DNA of 64,000 nt from contig NC_037266.1 of assembly GCF_000002425.4 (NCBI RefSeq), positions 62,001-126,000 of the forward strand, written 5' to 3'. Made by a program: the position numbers and the translations under genes. This DNA is from Physcomitrium patens (lineage: Eukaryota; Streptophyta; Bryopsida; Funariales; Funariaceae). Under the pieces are notes generated by a model. That model did no database searches, had not been told where the DNA came from, and was given only the letters and a program-made list of their open reading frames with translations. Position 1 is the stretch's first letter. The number at the start of each line of letters is the position of its first letter. Positions 1 to 11,940 of this stretch are shown one piece after another.

Positions 1-109
1 AATGTGAGTATCCTATTTGAAATATGAAACCTAATAAAAGATTAAAAAATAGTTATATATTCACAATTAAAATATAGCCATGACTAAAGAACTACAAAGA
101 AATAATTTA

Positions 110-1380
110 TCATGTTAGATGGCAGGATGCAAACAAATAAGATGTAAAATTCATATAGAAAAATAAGACTTCTTAGATTTTAATAAACTTATCCAAAGAA
201 AAAATTCCAATCTTAGCCAAGTGGATCTTTAAGACGAATTTAAAATCAGCTCATAGTATCAAAAAATTTAAAGCTAGAATTGTAGTTCAAGGCTTCAAAT
301 AAGAGAAGAAAATAGATTTCTTCAAAACCTTTGTTCATGTGGTTACATGGATAATAGTCAAAATTGTTAAAGCATTAGAGTAAGAAAAAATTAGAAACTA
401 CAATACTTAGCCATTACATTATCATTTTTTAATAGAAAGCTCAAAAAAGAAGTATATGTGCTGTTGCTGCCATATTTTGAAGAATAAATGAGTGAAAAAA
501 AAGTTTGCAAACAAAAAAAAGTGTTTTATAGACTACGCCATGTCTCTAGAATCTTGTATGGATACATTGACAACTATTTATAAGATTGAAACATATAAAA
601 AAATAAAAAAAGATTCTAATATATAATTCATAATTTAAAAGGAGACTTATGAATACCTTTGAAATAATAGACTTGAAGGAAGCAAAATTTTACTTGAGAA
701 TTGAACAAAAATATACTACTGAAGGGATTTATTTTTACCAATGACATTATATTTAGATCCTACTGGACACATTTGGACCAATCCATTATAAAATCTCTTG
801 AATACTTATAGACTTTAAATCAATGCTGACAATAGAAACTAAAACTTCTACAATCAATAATAAACTATATCAAAATCTTGTTGCAAGATTACTCTATGTT
901 ATAATTAGTCATTGCAGTATTTAATTTGTAGCTCGCAAGGTAACAAGATATATAAATAGCTGTCAACTCATTCACTTAATTGTAGTAAAAAAAATATTAC
1001 AATATCTTAAACATACTTTAGACTATAGAATATCTTATTTTTTTAATAATAAAAGAACATTCTTTATATATGCAAATACAAATTGGGCAAGAGATATTGA
1101 CTTCCATAAATAAATATCAAACATATTATATAAACTAAGATCAATACCTATAGGATGGCCAAACAAGCTTTAAACATCAATTACAATCTTGTTGATAGAA
1201 GTAAAATACTGCATTATCTCAAAAGTAGCCTACAATATTACATATTTTTATAGATTGCTTAAAAAGCTCTACCTTGATGATATTAATCTCACTCCATTAC
1301 TATGTAATAATATAAATAGTATTAAATTGGATTGTTTGATAAGAATGAATTCACTTTTAACAAACTTTAAATGATGCAAG
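110..1380 (+). mobile_element. Ty1/copia pol relic (reverse transcriptase to RNase H)
   Basis: Decayed copia-type polymerase on the plus strand. Around 205-300 a frame reads AKWIFKT and, after a short gap, KARIVVQGFK, the typical start of copia reverse transcriptase. Around 425-480 it reads LIESSKKEVYV, the segment before the glycine/proline-rich loop. Around 870-1,375 the RNase H side follows: LARYVI-like palm remnants, ILQYLKHTLDYRI near 995-1,030, TNWARDI near 1,080-1,100 and LLCNN near 1,295-1,310. Stops and frameshifts occur throughout and the YVDD box is not recognisable. Integrase and LTRs were not found, so this is a fragment cut by the window edge or by deletion. Family assignment is firm; boundaries are approximate. 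Confidence 0.8.
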
Positions 1381-2244
1381 CACTTTCTTGTTTCACTTTA
1401 TATAATGCTACTATAATACTTAACTACCTTACATCTTCTACATCAATTCTATATTGAATCATTATAGCTTGTCCACATTAGCCTCTAGACCATCTTATCT
1501 CTTTGTATCATCATGACTTATTTACATTATCATCTATACCACCATGCTACCTCTTTGATATAATTATGGTTAAAATAAATTATGATTATTGTTTAAAAGT
1601 GGTTAAAATAATTTAAATATACAAATTGTCATTTTTATATGAGACAAATACTAATCAAGTATTATTCTTAGAAAATCTATAATAGAACTCAATAATTGAG
1701 TTTGGTTAGCAATTTGAGTAAAAGACATGATTTTGCTTAAATGGATTGTAAGATTTTGATTATACCATAAAATTTAGATCTATTGAATTACAATTGAGCT
1801 TACAATCAAAATGAATTATTTTCATTCATTTTTTTGATTCATAGATACTTTTAATTTATTTCCGAAAATAAAGAAAATTAATAAAAAACAAGACATATTA
1901 TATATATTAAATAGGATGTTATATTCTTAGCAAATTAGGTATATTGAGGATTGCATTGCCATCCATCTTTTTATTCAAAGTGTAAGTAATAAGACACTGA
2001 TTTTGTTTAAGAATATTTAAAATAAAATAGAACCAAAAGTTGAAATTAATATTTAATTATAAATTAATATTATTTATTTTAAAAAAATATTTATAATCAT
2101 ATAGAAAAAAGTGAAAATATCCAAATTAAATAAAAATATTAATATTTTTAGATAAAATTAATATTGATGCTATAAATTATATTTTTATTTCTTATATATT
2201 TTAAAAATAGGCTACTTTTTATAGACAAAGATATTTAACTAGAT
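1381..2244. other. AT-rich spacer
   Basis: Very AT-rich sequence with no recognisable coding frame. It may include the 3' non-coding end of the copia relic to its left, but no LTR was recognised. Confidence 0.5.
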
Positions 2245-2480
2245 TATATGAAATAAATAGAAATAAATAGAAGTAAATAAATTTAAAAATATCTTCAAAA
2301 GAAGCTTTTGAAAAGCTTTATAAAAATAGATTTCACTGTACTTGTGTATGTAGATGATTAGTAGGTTAAACATTTGGCCAACATGTTAGTCATATTTTGC
2401 ACATATTATTGGTTTATAGTACAAGTTAGTTATATGGTGCACATGTAAGAAAATTTTCTTTTAAGTTGGATGTGCACTTC
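2245..2480 (+). mobile_element. Chromovirus LTR fragment (solo)
   Basis: This piece matches the 5' part of the LTRs at 4,349, 11,941 and 36,785 in order: the AAATAAATAGAAGTAAATAA tract, the ATATCTTC...AAGCTT...GCTTTATA block, then GTAGATGATTAGTAGGTTAAA and TGGTGCACATGTAAGAAAA. No internal element sequence flanks it, so it is a solo or truncated LTR of the same Ty3 family, plus orientation. Confidence 0.65.
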
Positions 2481-3861
2481 TAAAAATGATACATATTCTT
2501 ATTAAATAATATTTTTTAAGATTTCTAAACCATAGAGAATTTGAAATTTAATATGTATAGAGCTTAGTAGCATAAATTTTCATTTTTAAGTGCATTAATA
2601 GATAACATCAAAATTGGTGGCATATTGGCACCATCCAATCTAAAAATATTTAGCTAATATATAAATAATACATGCCAATAATTAGTAGGATGAAATGGAG
2701 ATTGACAAAGGCGATTGATAAATCATTCATTTGAATTGAGCTTAAGCAAAGAACTAATATCTTAAGACACTTTATGCTAAAATAAAGCATGTAAAGAACT
2801 TGTTACAAGTTGAAAGAAATAAAAGTAAGGTGTAAAAGGAGTCAAATCATTGATTGATGTTATGTTTGAAAAATACGATGGATATTTTAATAAATAATTG
2901 GAGCAAGTGGATTTGAAAAAAAATAAAAATAATGATAGATAGACAATATTTCTAATTTTAATAAACAACACAATTTTAACTAAAGCATAAATAATAAAAC
3001 TTTGAAATAGAATAAGATAAATTAATAAATACTTTGAAAGTTTTGATGGAATGAAACTTATGAAATGGTGTGCATTGATAGAGTATTCATGTTGGAGCAA
3101 AAAAATTAGTTTATATTTAAGATAAATAAATCAACTATCATAACAAATAAAAAAAATAAAAAAATAAAAATTCATTGATCTTGTTTAAAAGTGAGAATTA
3201 TGAATTGAGTAGTAGGAACTTAACATGAGCATTTAATACTATAATGCCTAAATTTTTGGAGTTGGACTTAGCAGTGGATATAATTCCAAAAGCAATTAAA
3301 AAAGAAATGGTATGGAATGAAAGAAAGTTTCCAAAAAAAAGATAAGAGAATGATAGCAACAACTATGATGCAATGAAAAACAAAAAGACAACAAAGCTTG
3401 TTAAGCTTCTTAACAAATGTGTATTATTCACAAGCAATAATCATCACAACATAAGCCTTCAATTCTTACTTATTCATACAATGTTTTTACACACTATCTA
3501 TTTTATCTAGATATAAAACCATACATTAGTAGAAGCCAAAGTTATTGCGGAAATTATTTTAAATGTGTCAATATTATTTTATAAGTTAAAAAGATTGATT
3601 AACATTAATAAGGGTTATTTGAAATTTATTCAAGATTCTATTATATTTTTATAGGATTTTTGTTGTGTTTCTCCTTATTTTTTATAGCTAGGTGCTTGGT
3701 GCATTTTTAAGCAAGAATACACATAATATAAAAATGAGGCATGGAAAACAGAAAATGTGGAATGGAAACAAAGTCAAGAACATGGCATATGATACAAAAT
3801 GAATCATTTAGTAGAAATGGAGAATGTAGCTTAAATCAAAATAAGATGTAGCTTTAATAAG

Positions 3862-3900
<39 letters not shown>

Positions 3901-4220
3901 AAAAATAAATAATATTACATATTATTCTAACCAAAATAAAAAATAAAAAAATAATTTGATAATTTTATTTTACAAAGTTTTTGATTTAAGAAGTTGTATA
4001 AATCAATTTTTTTGCTAAATTTTAAATATTTTTTTATTCAAGTAAAACAAGAAAAAAGAAAAAAAAAGTATATATAAATATTTATATGGTGTTAATATTT
4101 TTATTTTTAAATAAATGATATTTTTTATATAAAGTGTAGTTATTTATTTATTTTTAAATACCATTAAATAAACACATATTAAATGTTAATATAGACAATT
4201 TTTATTTAAAATAATAAATA

Positions 4221-4281
<61 letters not shown>

Positions 4282-4348
4282 AGATACAAGTGTGATGAAT
4301 ATTAAAAAATATGCAAATAATTGTATTAGGTTACAAATAATTTTATAT
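2481..4348. repeat. AT-rich spacer with (AT)n microsatellites
   Basis: Decayed AT-rich sequence without a supportable gene. It contains (AT)n runs at about 3,865-3,898 and 4,220-4,278. Part of 2,700-3,500 has weak codon-like texture, perhaps old gag, but no motif could be named. Confidence 0.5.
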
Positions 4349-4359
4349 GATATTATCAT

Positions 4360-4361
<2 letters not shown>

Positions 4362-4397
<36 letters not shown>
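4362..4397. repeat. (AT)n microsatellite inside the LTR
   Basis: About 18 TA dinucleotides. The same position in the minus-strand LTR at 34,097-34,148 also carries a (TA)n run, so the microsatellite is part of the LTR sequence. Confidence 0.85.
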
Positions 4398-4399
<2 letters not shown>

Positions 4400-4507
4400 T
4401 AATAATCACCTATATGATTACATAGAAGTAATAAAATATAGATTAATTTCATAATATCTTATAGAAAAGCTTCTCAGAAGCTTTATAGATGGAGTTTTGA
4501 TTTTACA

Positions 4508-5855
4508 TGTTATCGTAATATGCGTTGTTTTGTTTAGGGATGCATTTGGCACCTAAATGTGGAAGATGAAGTTGTGTTTTACTAATATTTAAGAAACTTC
4601 AATAGGTTTCATCCATATAAGAAGAATGTAATTTGAATTTTAATTCAAAAGTACTTAAAATCAACACAAAGTAGTCAAAAACATTCTTTTTAATAACCTC
4701 ACTCATATGTAAATTCCAATTGCCTTAGTACTTTCATAATTAGTCAATTTTGGATTCTCTTTGCAAGCCCAAATCTTACTTATTGAGCTTCAATAACCTG
4801 TAACTTCTAATTTGACTATCTACTTGGTGTAAAATTTTGCTCACAAATGAAATTAAAAGTCTTTCACATGCTCAAAAAAAATTTAGCCCAATTTTACTTA
4901 TAAATTGTGAGAAAATGTCCAAAAAATTGTACTAATGTCACTCGACTGCCAATTTGAAAGTTGATACAAATATTCCAATAGCAATTTCTTTTTCTTTCAT
5001 TATTAACTTTTATCCAAAATTGGTATGTAGCTTATTTTTTTAGTCTTCTAATACCATGCCAAATTTCATCTTGTTTCAACTGGTAGATCTTCAAATATCA
5101 TAGAAATTCTATTCAATCTCAAATTTCCAATTTTTGTTACTTTCTTATATTAAAAATCAAATATCTTCTATTTGCACTATCATATTTATAGGAAATTATA
5201 TGCACATTTAGCATACTCAATCAAGAAAGCATTTTTAAAAATTTTGAGCTGTAAATGTATTACCAGTTATACAAATTAGTTGAGAATGTTAGCCCTACTT
5301 ATATTGCATAAATCTAAAGTCACCAATACAAACCCTGATTTTGAATAATAATTATAAAAGCATTTTAAATCTTGTAAAAATAATTCCTATGCTTTTAAAA
5401 TAATCTCAAAGCTAGCTCTTCAATTCTAATTGTTAATCTCCAAATGCTTCCATATTTTTTCCTAGGCAGCCATTTTAGTGGTTGGAGGTCTGATTTTGGA
5501 CTTCTTCTACAAATGGTCAAATCTTGGATATCAATGTAACTTACCTTAGGAGTATTTTAGCTCGACCCTATTCTCAACTTAAACCTAGTATCAACCATAT
5601 TAATTTTTATCTCTTCTATCCTATTTTTATTAATTTATAGTCTTTCTCAAGAAGCAAAAGAGTTTTTATAATCTAAAAGATAAAATTATTAACCAATCTA
5701 TAATCTACTAGCTATTAAGGTATAAAAATAAACTAAGAGAATTTTATAAAAGCCATATTTAAATATCTTAAATAATAATTAAATTAAGATGATTAGATAT
5801 TAATTAAATTTTTATTTTTGATTACTTTATTATTATATAGTTGTGTTACAACACA
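4508..5855. mobile_element. Nested non-coding insertion, family N1 copy 1
   Basis: A 1.35-kb segment interrupts the LTR between TTTTACA and TTTTTGTAGTTGATTG, which are adjacent in the LTR at 11,941. It starts TGTTATCGTAATATGCG, has TGCATTTGGCACCTAAATGT and GTGGAAGATGAAG near its left end, and ends GTGTTACAACA. The segment at 7,389-8,912 has the same left block and the same end. TG...CA ends and the lack of coding suggest a solo LTR, but this is an inference. Confidence 0.55.
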
Positions 5856-6484
5856 ACAATGTTTTTGTAGTTGATTGATAGGTTAAACACTTAGTCAAAA
5901 AATTAACCACATACCACACATATTAGTAGCTTGTGGAACAAACTAACTATATGGCATATATATGAAAAACTTGCCTGACAAATTAACATGTGTCTTACAA
6001 AGTCATCAAGTGTTATAGGTCTTCTAGAACATTGTCAGGTAGCTCCTATTTAGATAGTGTATATGGAGGTAAGGGTAAAGTCTTCTTCACACTTGATAAT
6101 GCCTTTCTAGTCTTTAATATTATTTTAAGACTTTTTAATTATTATTTTTTCCTAATAGCTATTTTAATTTAATATTATATTATTTTAAAATAATTTTTAG
6201 CCTTTTTGAGTGATATAAGAGTGAATTAATTTTTTAGTTCTTTAAGATTCATATCTTTATAGTTTTGATAAGAATGCTTACTTATTGTTCTTATCTTTTT
6301 TAAAAATGAGTGAATTATTCCACATTTATTGTTGTATTTTAAAGGTTGCAGACTACTTATTTTTAAACAAAAAATTTAATTTTTTAGCACTAATTTTTAT
6401 CTTAAAGAGAGTAGATTATCCTTCTTTGCAAAAAAATTTATTTGATATTAAAGATTGCTGATTATCCTCATCTAATTTAACTTT

Positions 6485-6960
6485 TTGAACATGTTTGAGT
6501 TGTCTTTGAAAGAAAAGATCATGGATGCTAATGTTAGTAGAAATAAAAATAGATTTGCAACTATTATAGATCTTTACAAGCTTATTAATATTCTAAGAGT
6601 AGAAATCTTACATATTTCTAACGTAAATTATGAAAGTACTATTTCTTTGTTTATAGAAGAAGTCAACAATGAAATTCAAAATTTGGGCCAATAAGTTGTC
6701 TAATTTAGAAAAGCAAGTAAATCAAGTTTGTATTTCAATTTGACAAATCTAACAACTGCAAGTATGAAGGAAACAAGAATAAATATACTTGAAAAATTTA
6801 ATGGAATAAGATCAAAGTTTTGAAGGTTTTTACAACAAGTAAAGTTCTATTTAAGGTTGCATCTTTTTCAATACCTTAATAGATTTATTCAAGTTGGATT
6901 CATCAAAGTGCTTTTCTTTGGGAGTATTCTTCTTTGGTTTATACAAATTACAAAGTATTA
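6485..6960 (+). pseudogene. Chromovirus gag remnant
   Basis: An open segment of 69 codons begins at 6,485 and ends in EEVNNEIQNLGQ. After stops the frame continues with LEKFNGIRSKF, LQQVKFYLRLH and FIQVGFIKVL near 6,790-6,920. These are the capsid-like segments of plant Ty3 gag, with the start of the substrate loop broken by a stop. The zinc knuckle expected downstream appears deleted in this copy. The antisense copy at 32.4-33.3 kb retains the same segments. Confidence 0.7.
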
Positions 6961-6989
6961 ATCTTGTTGGATTTAAAAACCTCAATCTG

Positions 6990-7388
6990 TTTTATAGACA
7001 AAGATTTTATCAAAAAATAAGAAATATTCTTAGTTAAAAAATCAAATTTGTACATGTAAAAATAATAAATAGTTATTTATTATCTTCTTAAAATGTTAAA
7101 TAAGAAATTATTCTTTAAGATGTAGAAATTAGTAGTCATAATAGTTTAATAAAAATTTAATATCACTAGATCTTATTTTAATCAAATAATTTAAGAATTA
7201 TTGTGGCTAACAAAGTATAACCTTCAAATAAATTGGATTTTTTGTAATCTTGATTTTTTTCATAGTTTAGCAGAAGATTTTGTTTAATTAATAGAAATCC
7301 ATAAGATTAATATATCCAAACTATTATTAATAGATGTAAAAGCTTTCATGTATGTTACAAAAGAAAGGTCAACTTTTGTTATATATGC
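6990..7388 (+). pseudogene. Chromovirus protease-region remnant
   Basis: The frame contains degraded blocks shared with the antisense copy at 31.8-32.2 kb, ending in a segment near 7,330-7,370 that reads KSFHVCYKRKVNF. Position between gag and reverse transcriptase implies the retropepsin region. The catalytic DSG/DTG triad is not visible. The insertion at 7,389 cuts the region just before reverse transcriptase. Confidence 0.5.
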
Positions 7389-8912
7389 TGTCATATTATG
7401 TGAAGTTTGGCTTAAGAATGCACCGAGCATCTGATTGTGGAAGATAAAAAGAAAATTGCAATAACAAGTCCTAAAAACTCTAATAGATTTTTAAACAAAT
7501 TACAATTAAAGATTAGTAAATATAATCAAACATTAATAAAATAAAATTAAAATTTCAAATAAATTATACAAGAAACACAAAGAATTCCTAGAGATCCTTT
7601 AAAGAAATCATAAAGAAATAATATAGAAATTAAAAAATATATTCTAAAATAGAAATATCAATAAAATATTAAAATAAAAACCTTATTTAAATCTTAGTCA
7701 AAACTTAATCAAATCTTAGTCAAATCCTAGTCAAATCCTAAAACAATTCCAACCAAATCCTAAAAAAATCCTAATAAAATTCTAAACAAATTGTAACCAA
7801 ATTCTAAATAAATCCTCATCAAATTTTGAAAAAATTCTAACCAAATTCTAAACAAACCTTAACCTAATTCTAAATACATCTAAGTAATTTCTATAACAGA
7901 TTTAAATCTCAATAATTAATGAATGAATCATTGATTTTAATTTAAATTTTATACACCTCTTAAAAATTAAGTTGAAAATAAGCACAAATATTTTGAAGAA
8001 GATTGAACTCATCAAAAAGAAGATCAATCCAAAAATTTGCTCAGATGTTAGATGGCCTCCTTCTCAAATTTGAATGTTAAATTTTTAGTATCAATATCTT
8101 CTTATCAAATCATTTAGTTGATTAAAATATTCTTAAATATGTAGAAAAATAAGTCTACTACCTATACACATAACTTTCACTCCAATCCAATTAATAGATT
8201 GCAAAAAAACTTAAAAACCCTCATTAGACCTAAAACTCTACTTTTCGAGATCTTGATCCACTTAAATCTTAATAACCCTCAATCCACAATTTAATCAAGT
8301 TCAAACTCACAACATATATTGAGCACATATATACTCACAAACTTTCAAAATATCACTTGTAGATCTACTACCAAACTCTTGAAATTTCTTAAAACATCAA
8401 TCCTATTTTATTTTCTAAAATCCACAATCACTAAAAATAACATCAACTTTGGAAAGCTCGTACAAAGTCATTATCTATTCAAAACCCTCAAAATCAATGC
8501 CTATAGAAATCCTTCCAAGCTTGCTCTCTAATCCCACTCTCTAATTTGCCAAAGAATCCAAGAATTATCATTGGAGCTTGGTATGGTGCCTTGGGATCTG
8601 ATTTCAATTTAGATTCATAACCGGCCCTCTCCGGATATCAATATCTAGTTTTTTTAGGTAATTTTTTCTAGAATTTATTCTAAACTTCCTCTAATAGATG
8701 CCTATATCATTTATTTTTCCAATCTACTTTTTTTCTTTTATTTATGGCCCTAAAAATTAAATAGAAGTCAATTTTTAAAAATGACAGTATTACTACTAAA
8801 ATTTTTATTACCTTCCTATCTTTTATCAATATTTTTCTACTTTATCTTTTAACTTAGCTCTTCTATAATAAGATCCATATTATTATCTTTCACCACATAG
8901 TCATGTTACAAC
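7389..8912. mobile_element. Nested non-coding insertion, family N1 copy 2
   Basis: A 1.5-kb segment separates protease from reverse transcriptase. It begins TGTCATATTATGTGAAG, has AATGCACCGAGCATCTGATT and GTGGAAGATAAAAAG near the left end, and ends CATGTTACAACA, parallel to the copy at 4,508-5,855. No coding frame is supported. It includes a degenerate tandem array at 7,680-7,890. Confidence 0.55.
7680..7890. repeat. Degenerate short tandem array
   Basis: Repeated variants of AAATCCTAGTC and AAATTCTAAACAAA in head-to-tail order, with a unit of about 12-13 bases that is often doubled. The units are too diverged to fix an exact period by eye. Confidence 0.55.
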
Positions 8913-8934
8913 ATGAAAATGCCACATCTATTAT

Positions 8935-10360
8935 TGTTACAAAAAAAATTTTAAGTGGCATTTCAAGCCAATACCAAGATTATTAAGACATTTAAAAAAA
9001 TAATAAATAAATATATAGATATTCTTCTTATGCATCATCCCTATAATTTTTCTATTGATCTTCAAGAATAAATTTAACCACCATTCAAACCAATCTATAA
9101 CATATACTAGAACAAGTTGGCTACGCTCAAGGAATATATTAATGAGAATTTGCCTAAAAACTTCATATGCCATTTTAAATCTCCAACTAAAGCTCCTATC
9201 TTATTTGTGAAGAAAAAAAATAGATCTTTGTGGATGTATATAGACTATCAAGGACTCAATAAGATCACCATTAAAAATAAAAATTCTTTACTTTTGATTT
9301 TAGGACTTTTTTATCAACTGAATTGAGTATCAATCTATATAAAAATAGATCTATGAAGAGTACACATTCTAGTATATATTAATGAAGGAGATGAATGGAA
9401 GATTGTATTTCAAACAGATATAGATATTTCAAATATAATGTCATGCCTTTAGACCCACAAATGAATCAACTACTTTTCAATATCTAATAAATAATGTCTT
9501 TTGTGAGTTTCTTAATGATTTTTCTATTTGTTATTCAAACAACATCTTAATCTATTCTAAGAATAAAAAAGAGCATAAACTTTGTATTTTTAATATTTTA
9601 CGAAACTAAAAAATATAAGATTATATATTAAGATAAACAAGTGTATATTTTACACTATTTAAGTTGACTTCATAAAATATATCATCTAAAACAAATGTTG
9701 TATAATGAATCTAATGAAGGTCCAGACTAGTATGTATTAAAAGATGCCAAAAATAGTAAGAAATGTCTAATTTTTTTTATAATTTTCTAATTATTATCAA
9801 ATCTTTGTTAAGAGCTTTTCACAAGTTGTGCCTCTTCTTACATACCTTATATATAAAGACAAATTTTTAAAAAATAAAGAAGCTGAAACATCTTTTGAAG
9901 CATTAAATACATCACTTATTTTTATACCAATCTTATATTACATCAATTTTTTCAAGGCATTCTACATGAAAATAGATGCATCAAACTTTGCTATAAGTGT
10001 TGTTTTATCATAAATGGAAGCAAATGACAAGTTCTATCCAATAGCTTTTTATTCTATAAAATTTTTAGATCTCAATATTAAATACGAGATTTATGATAAA
10101 GAACTTTTTGAAATTAAGGATTCATTTCAAAAATAGCGTCATTATCTAGAAGGCGCTTTTAGTCTCATCACCTAATATATAAATTATAAGAATCTTAAGT
10201 ATTTCGTTACAGCATGTATTTTGAATTATAGCAAAGCTTGTTGGAGCATGTCTTTGTTAAGATTTGATTTCAAGATCACTTATTGATCCAAAAAACAACA
10301 AGGTTTATAAAATACTTATTTTAGATATTTTTATCTTATATATAAAAAAAAATTCATCTT
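8935..10360 (+). pseudogene. Chromovirus reverse transcriptase and RNase H remnant
   Basis: Reverse transcriptase starts near 9,115 with LKEYINENLPKNFICHF, then APILFVKKK, IDYQGLNKITIKN and a broken palm. The catalytic box near 9,532-9,543 reads YSNN where an active enzyme has two aspartates, so both metal ligands are lost. RNase H follows near 9,950-10,160 with FYMKIDASNFAISVVLS, AFYS and KELFE. Several in-frame stops and a frameshift near 9,350-9,460 make it inactive. Assignment rests on motif order and on close agreement with the copy at 34.2-35.6 kb. Confidence 0.85.
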
Positions 10361-10479
10361 TTCATCAACAAAGAATGATTTTCTTGAAACTAAACCATTT
10401 TCATCTATAAGTAATAAAATCAACATTAATTTTTGATTCAACCTTTATCAAGCAAATTCAAATAAGTATATCTTCTAAT

Positions 10480-11870
10480 CTTCTTGTTCATGATATCAAG
10501 AATTTTTATTTTTAAGTCTTATGATACTTCTAAGTTCAAACTTAAGAACAATCTATTCTATTTCAAAGGTTGTTCATATATTCCAGAAGAAGAAATGCGT
10601 TTACATGTTCTTCAACTACATTATAATTTTCTAATGAGAGCACATTTTGAATACAATAAGACTTTGGAGCTAATATCAAGAGATTTTTTGTAGCTGCAAA
10701 TATGAAAGGTTGTGAAAGACTTTGTACAATCATATAATGTTTGTTTAAGATCAAAAACTCTTTGTCATTGATCCTATAGACTTCTTCAATTATTGCCTAT
10801 ACCAAAACAACCATGGTCTTTTATTTCTATGGATTTTATTATAGATCTTTTTGATTCAATTTTATATGATTTTATATTTGTGATTATAGATTGCTTCACC
10901 AAAATGACACATTTTATTCCATATATAAAATTTATTTTAGGTGAAGAAACAACTAAGTTTTTTTTAACAATATTTATTGTTATCATAGATTGCCAAAGAT
11001 ATTATATCAGATAGAGGGATATAATTTATATCAAGATTTTTGAGAATCTTTTTTATGATAATAAAGGTACATATAATTTTTTTTTCAGCCTTCAATTGTC
11101 AAACTAATGGACAAATGAAACATGTGAATGAAATTTCAGAGGAGTATTTGAAGTATATTATCAATTATCATCAAGATAATTGAGCAACTCTTTTGCCATT
11201 AGTAAAATTTGTATACAATAAATCAATATATTCTTTTAAATAATAAATATAGTTTTTTAATTATGATTATAAGCCTTAACTTGATAGTTTTGACTTTTTA
11301 AAAATTGATAATTATGTGAAAAAATATTTTAAAAAATTATTTGTTAAAATTTTATGCAACAATAAAGATGTAGTTAAAGGAAGCTCAAGAATAACAAAAG
11401 ATCAATACAAATGCCTATTGTAAGAAAAAACCATAATTCTTCATAAGTTATAAGGTATGGTTACTTTGTTACAACATTAAGACTACTTGTCTTTATGACA
11501 AATTGGATTAACACAAGCTTGGACCTTATCTTTTTTGTGAACAAGTCAATCATGTTACTTATTGATTATATCTATCAAAGTTGTTTATGAAGATTTATTC
11601 TATATTCCATGCTTTTCTTCTTGAGCCTTATAAGATAATGAATATCTTAAGAAGAAGACAAATGCCACCTTTTCTTATAGAAATGGATAATAATTAAAAG
11701 TTCAATGTGGAAGCAATCTAAGATTCAAGGTGATTCCAAAATAGATTGAAATATCTTACTCATTGGCATGGATATGATATTAGTGAATGCACATGAAAGC
11801 CATCAAAAAATCTTTCAAATGTAACAAAGAAGGTTGAAGCTTTTTATCAATAACATGTATTAAAACTAAA
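10480..11870 (+). pseudogene. Chromovirus integrase and chromodomain remnant
   Basis: The zinc-binding segment (LHVLQLHYNFL, RAHFEYNKTLELISRDF) lies near 10,598-10,690. The core follows near 10,800-11,010 (PWSFISMDFIIDL, FVIIDCFTKMTHFIPY) and continues to about 11,400 with NGQMKHVNE and YIINYHQDN. A C-terminal chromodomain is visible near 11,710-11,830: VEAI, a stop, DSR, a stop, FQNRLKYLTHWHGYD, then a stop and KPSKNLSN. The two later stops are TGA in places where chromodomains normally have tryptophan. This places the element among chromoviruses, whose chromodomain is thought to guide insertion into heterochromatin. Confidence 0.8.
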
Positions 11871-11940
11871 ATAAAGAATAACAAGATCTATGAAGATGAT
11901 GATTGCTTCTCGTGGAATTTGTTCCTAAAAGGAAAGATAA

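Larger units (their letters stand above)
4349..6270 (+). mobile_element. 5' LTR of chromovirus A, split by a nested insertion
   Basis: The left part (4,349-4,507) starts with a TATTATCATGGATATA-like terminus followed by a (TA)n run, then TCTAATAATCACCTATATGA, as in the other LTR copies. The LTR resumes at about 5,857 with TTTTTGTAGTTGATTGATAG and runs to about 6,270. Removing the 1.35-kb insert leaves about 575 bp, close to the uninterrupted 571-bp LTR at 33,585-34,155. Chromovirus gag follows directly. Confidence 0.7.
6271..11940 (+). mobile_element. Internal region of Ty3/gypsy chromovirus A (decayed)
   Basis: Plus-strand internal region between the 5' LTR and the 3' LTR at 11,941. Order: gag, protease region, a nested insertion, reverse transcriptase, RNase H, integrase, chromodomain. 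This order and the C-terminal chromodomain identify a chromovirus of the Ty3/gypsy group. Every domain has stops or frameshifts. Several stops replace tryptophan or glutamine codons, as expected from long-term cytosine methylation and deamination. The element cannot be autonomous. Confidence 0.85.

Noticed and set aside
7680..7890. CRISPR-like regularly spaced array
   Set aside because: Units are short, degenerate and contiguous without unique spacers, in a eukaryotic TE context.
7690..7900. Interstitial telomere repeat
   Set aside because: The plant telomere unit does not occur as consecutive exact copies; only loosely similar AATCCTAA words appear.
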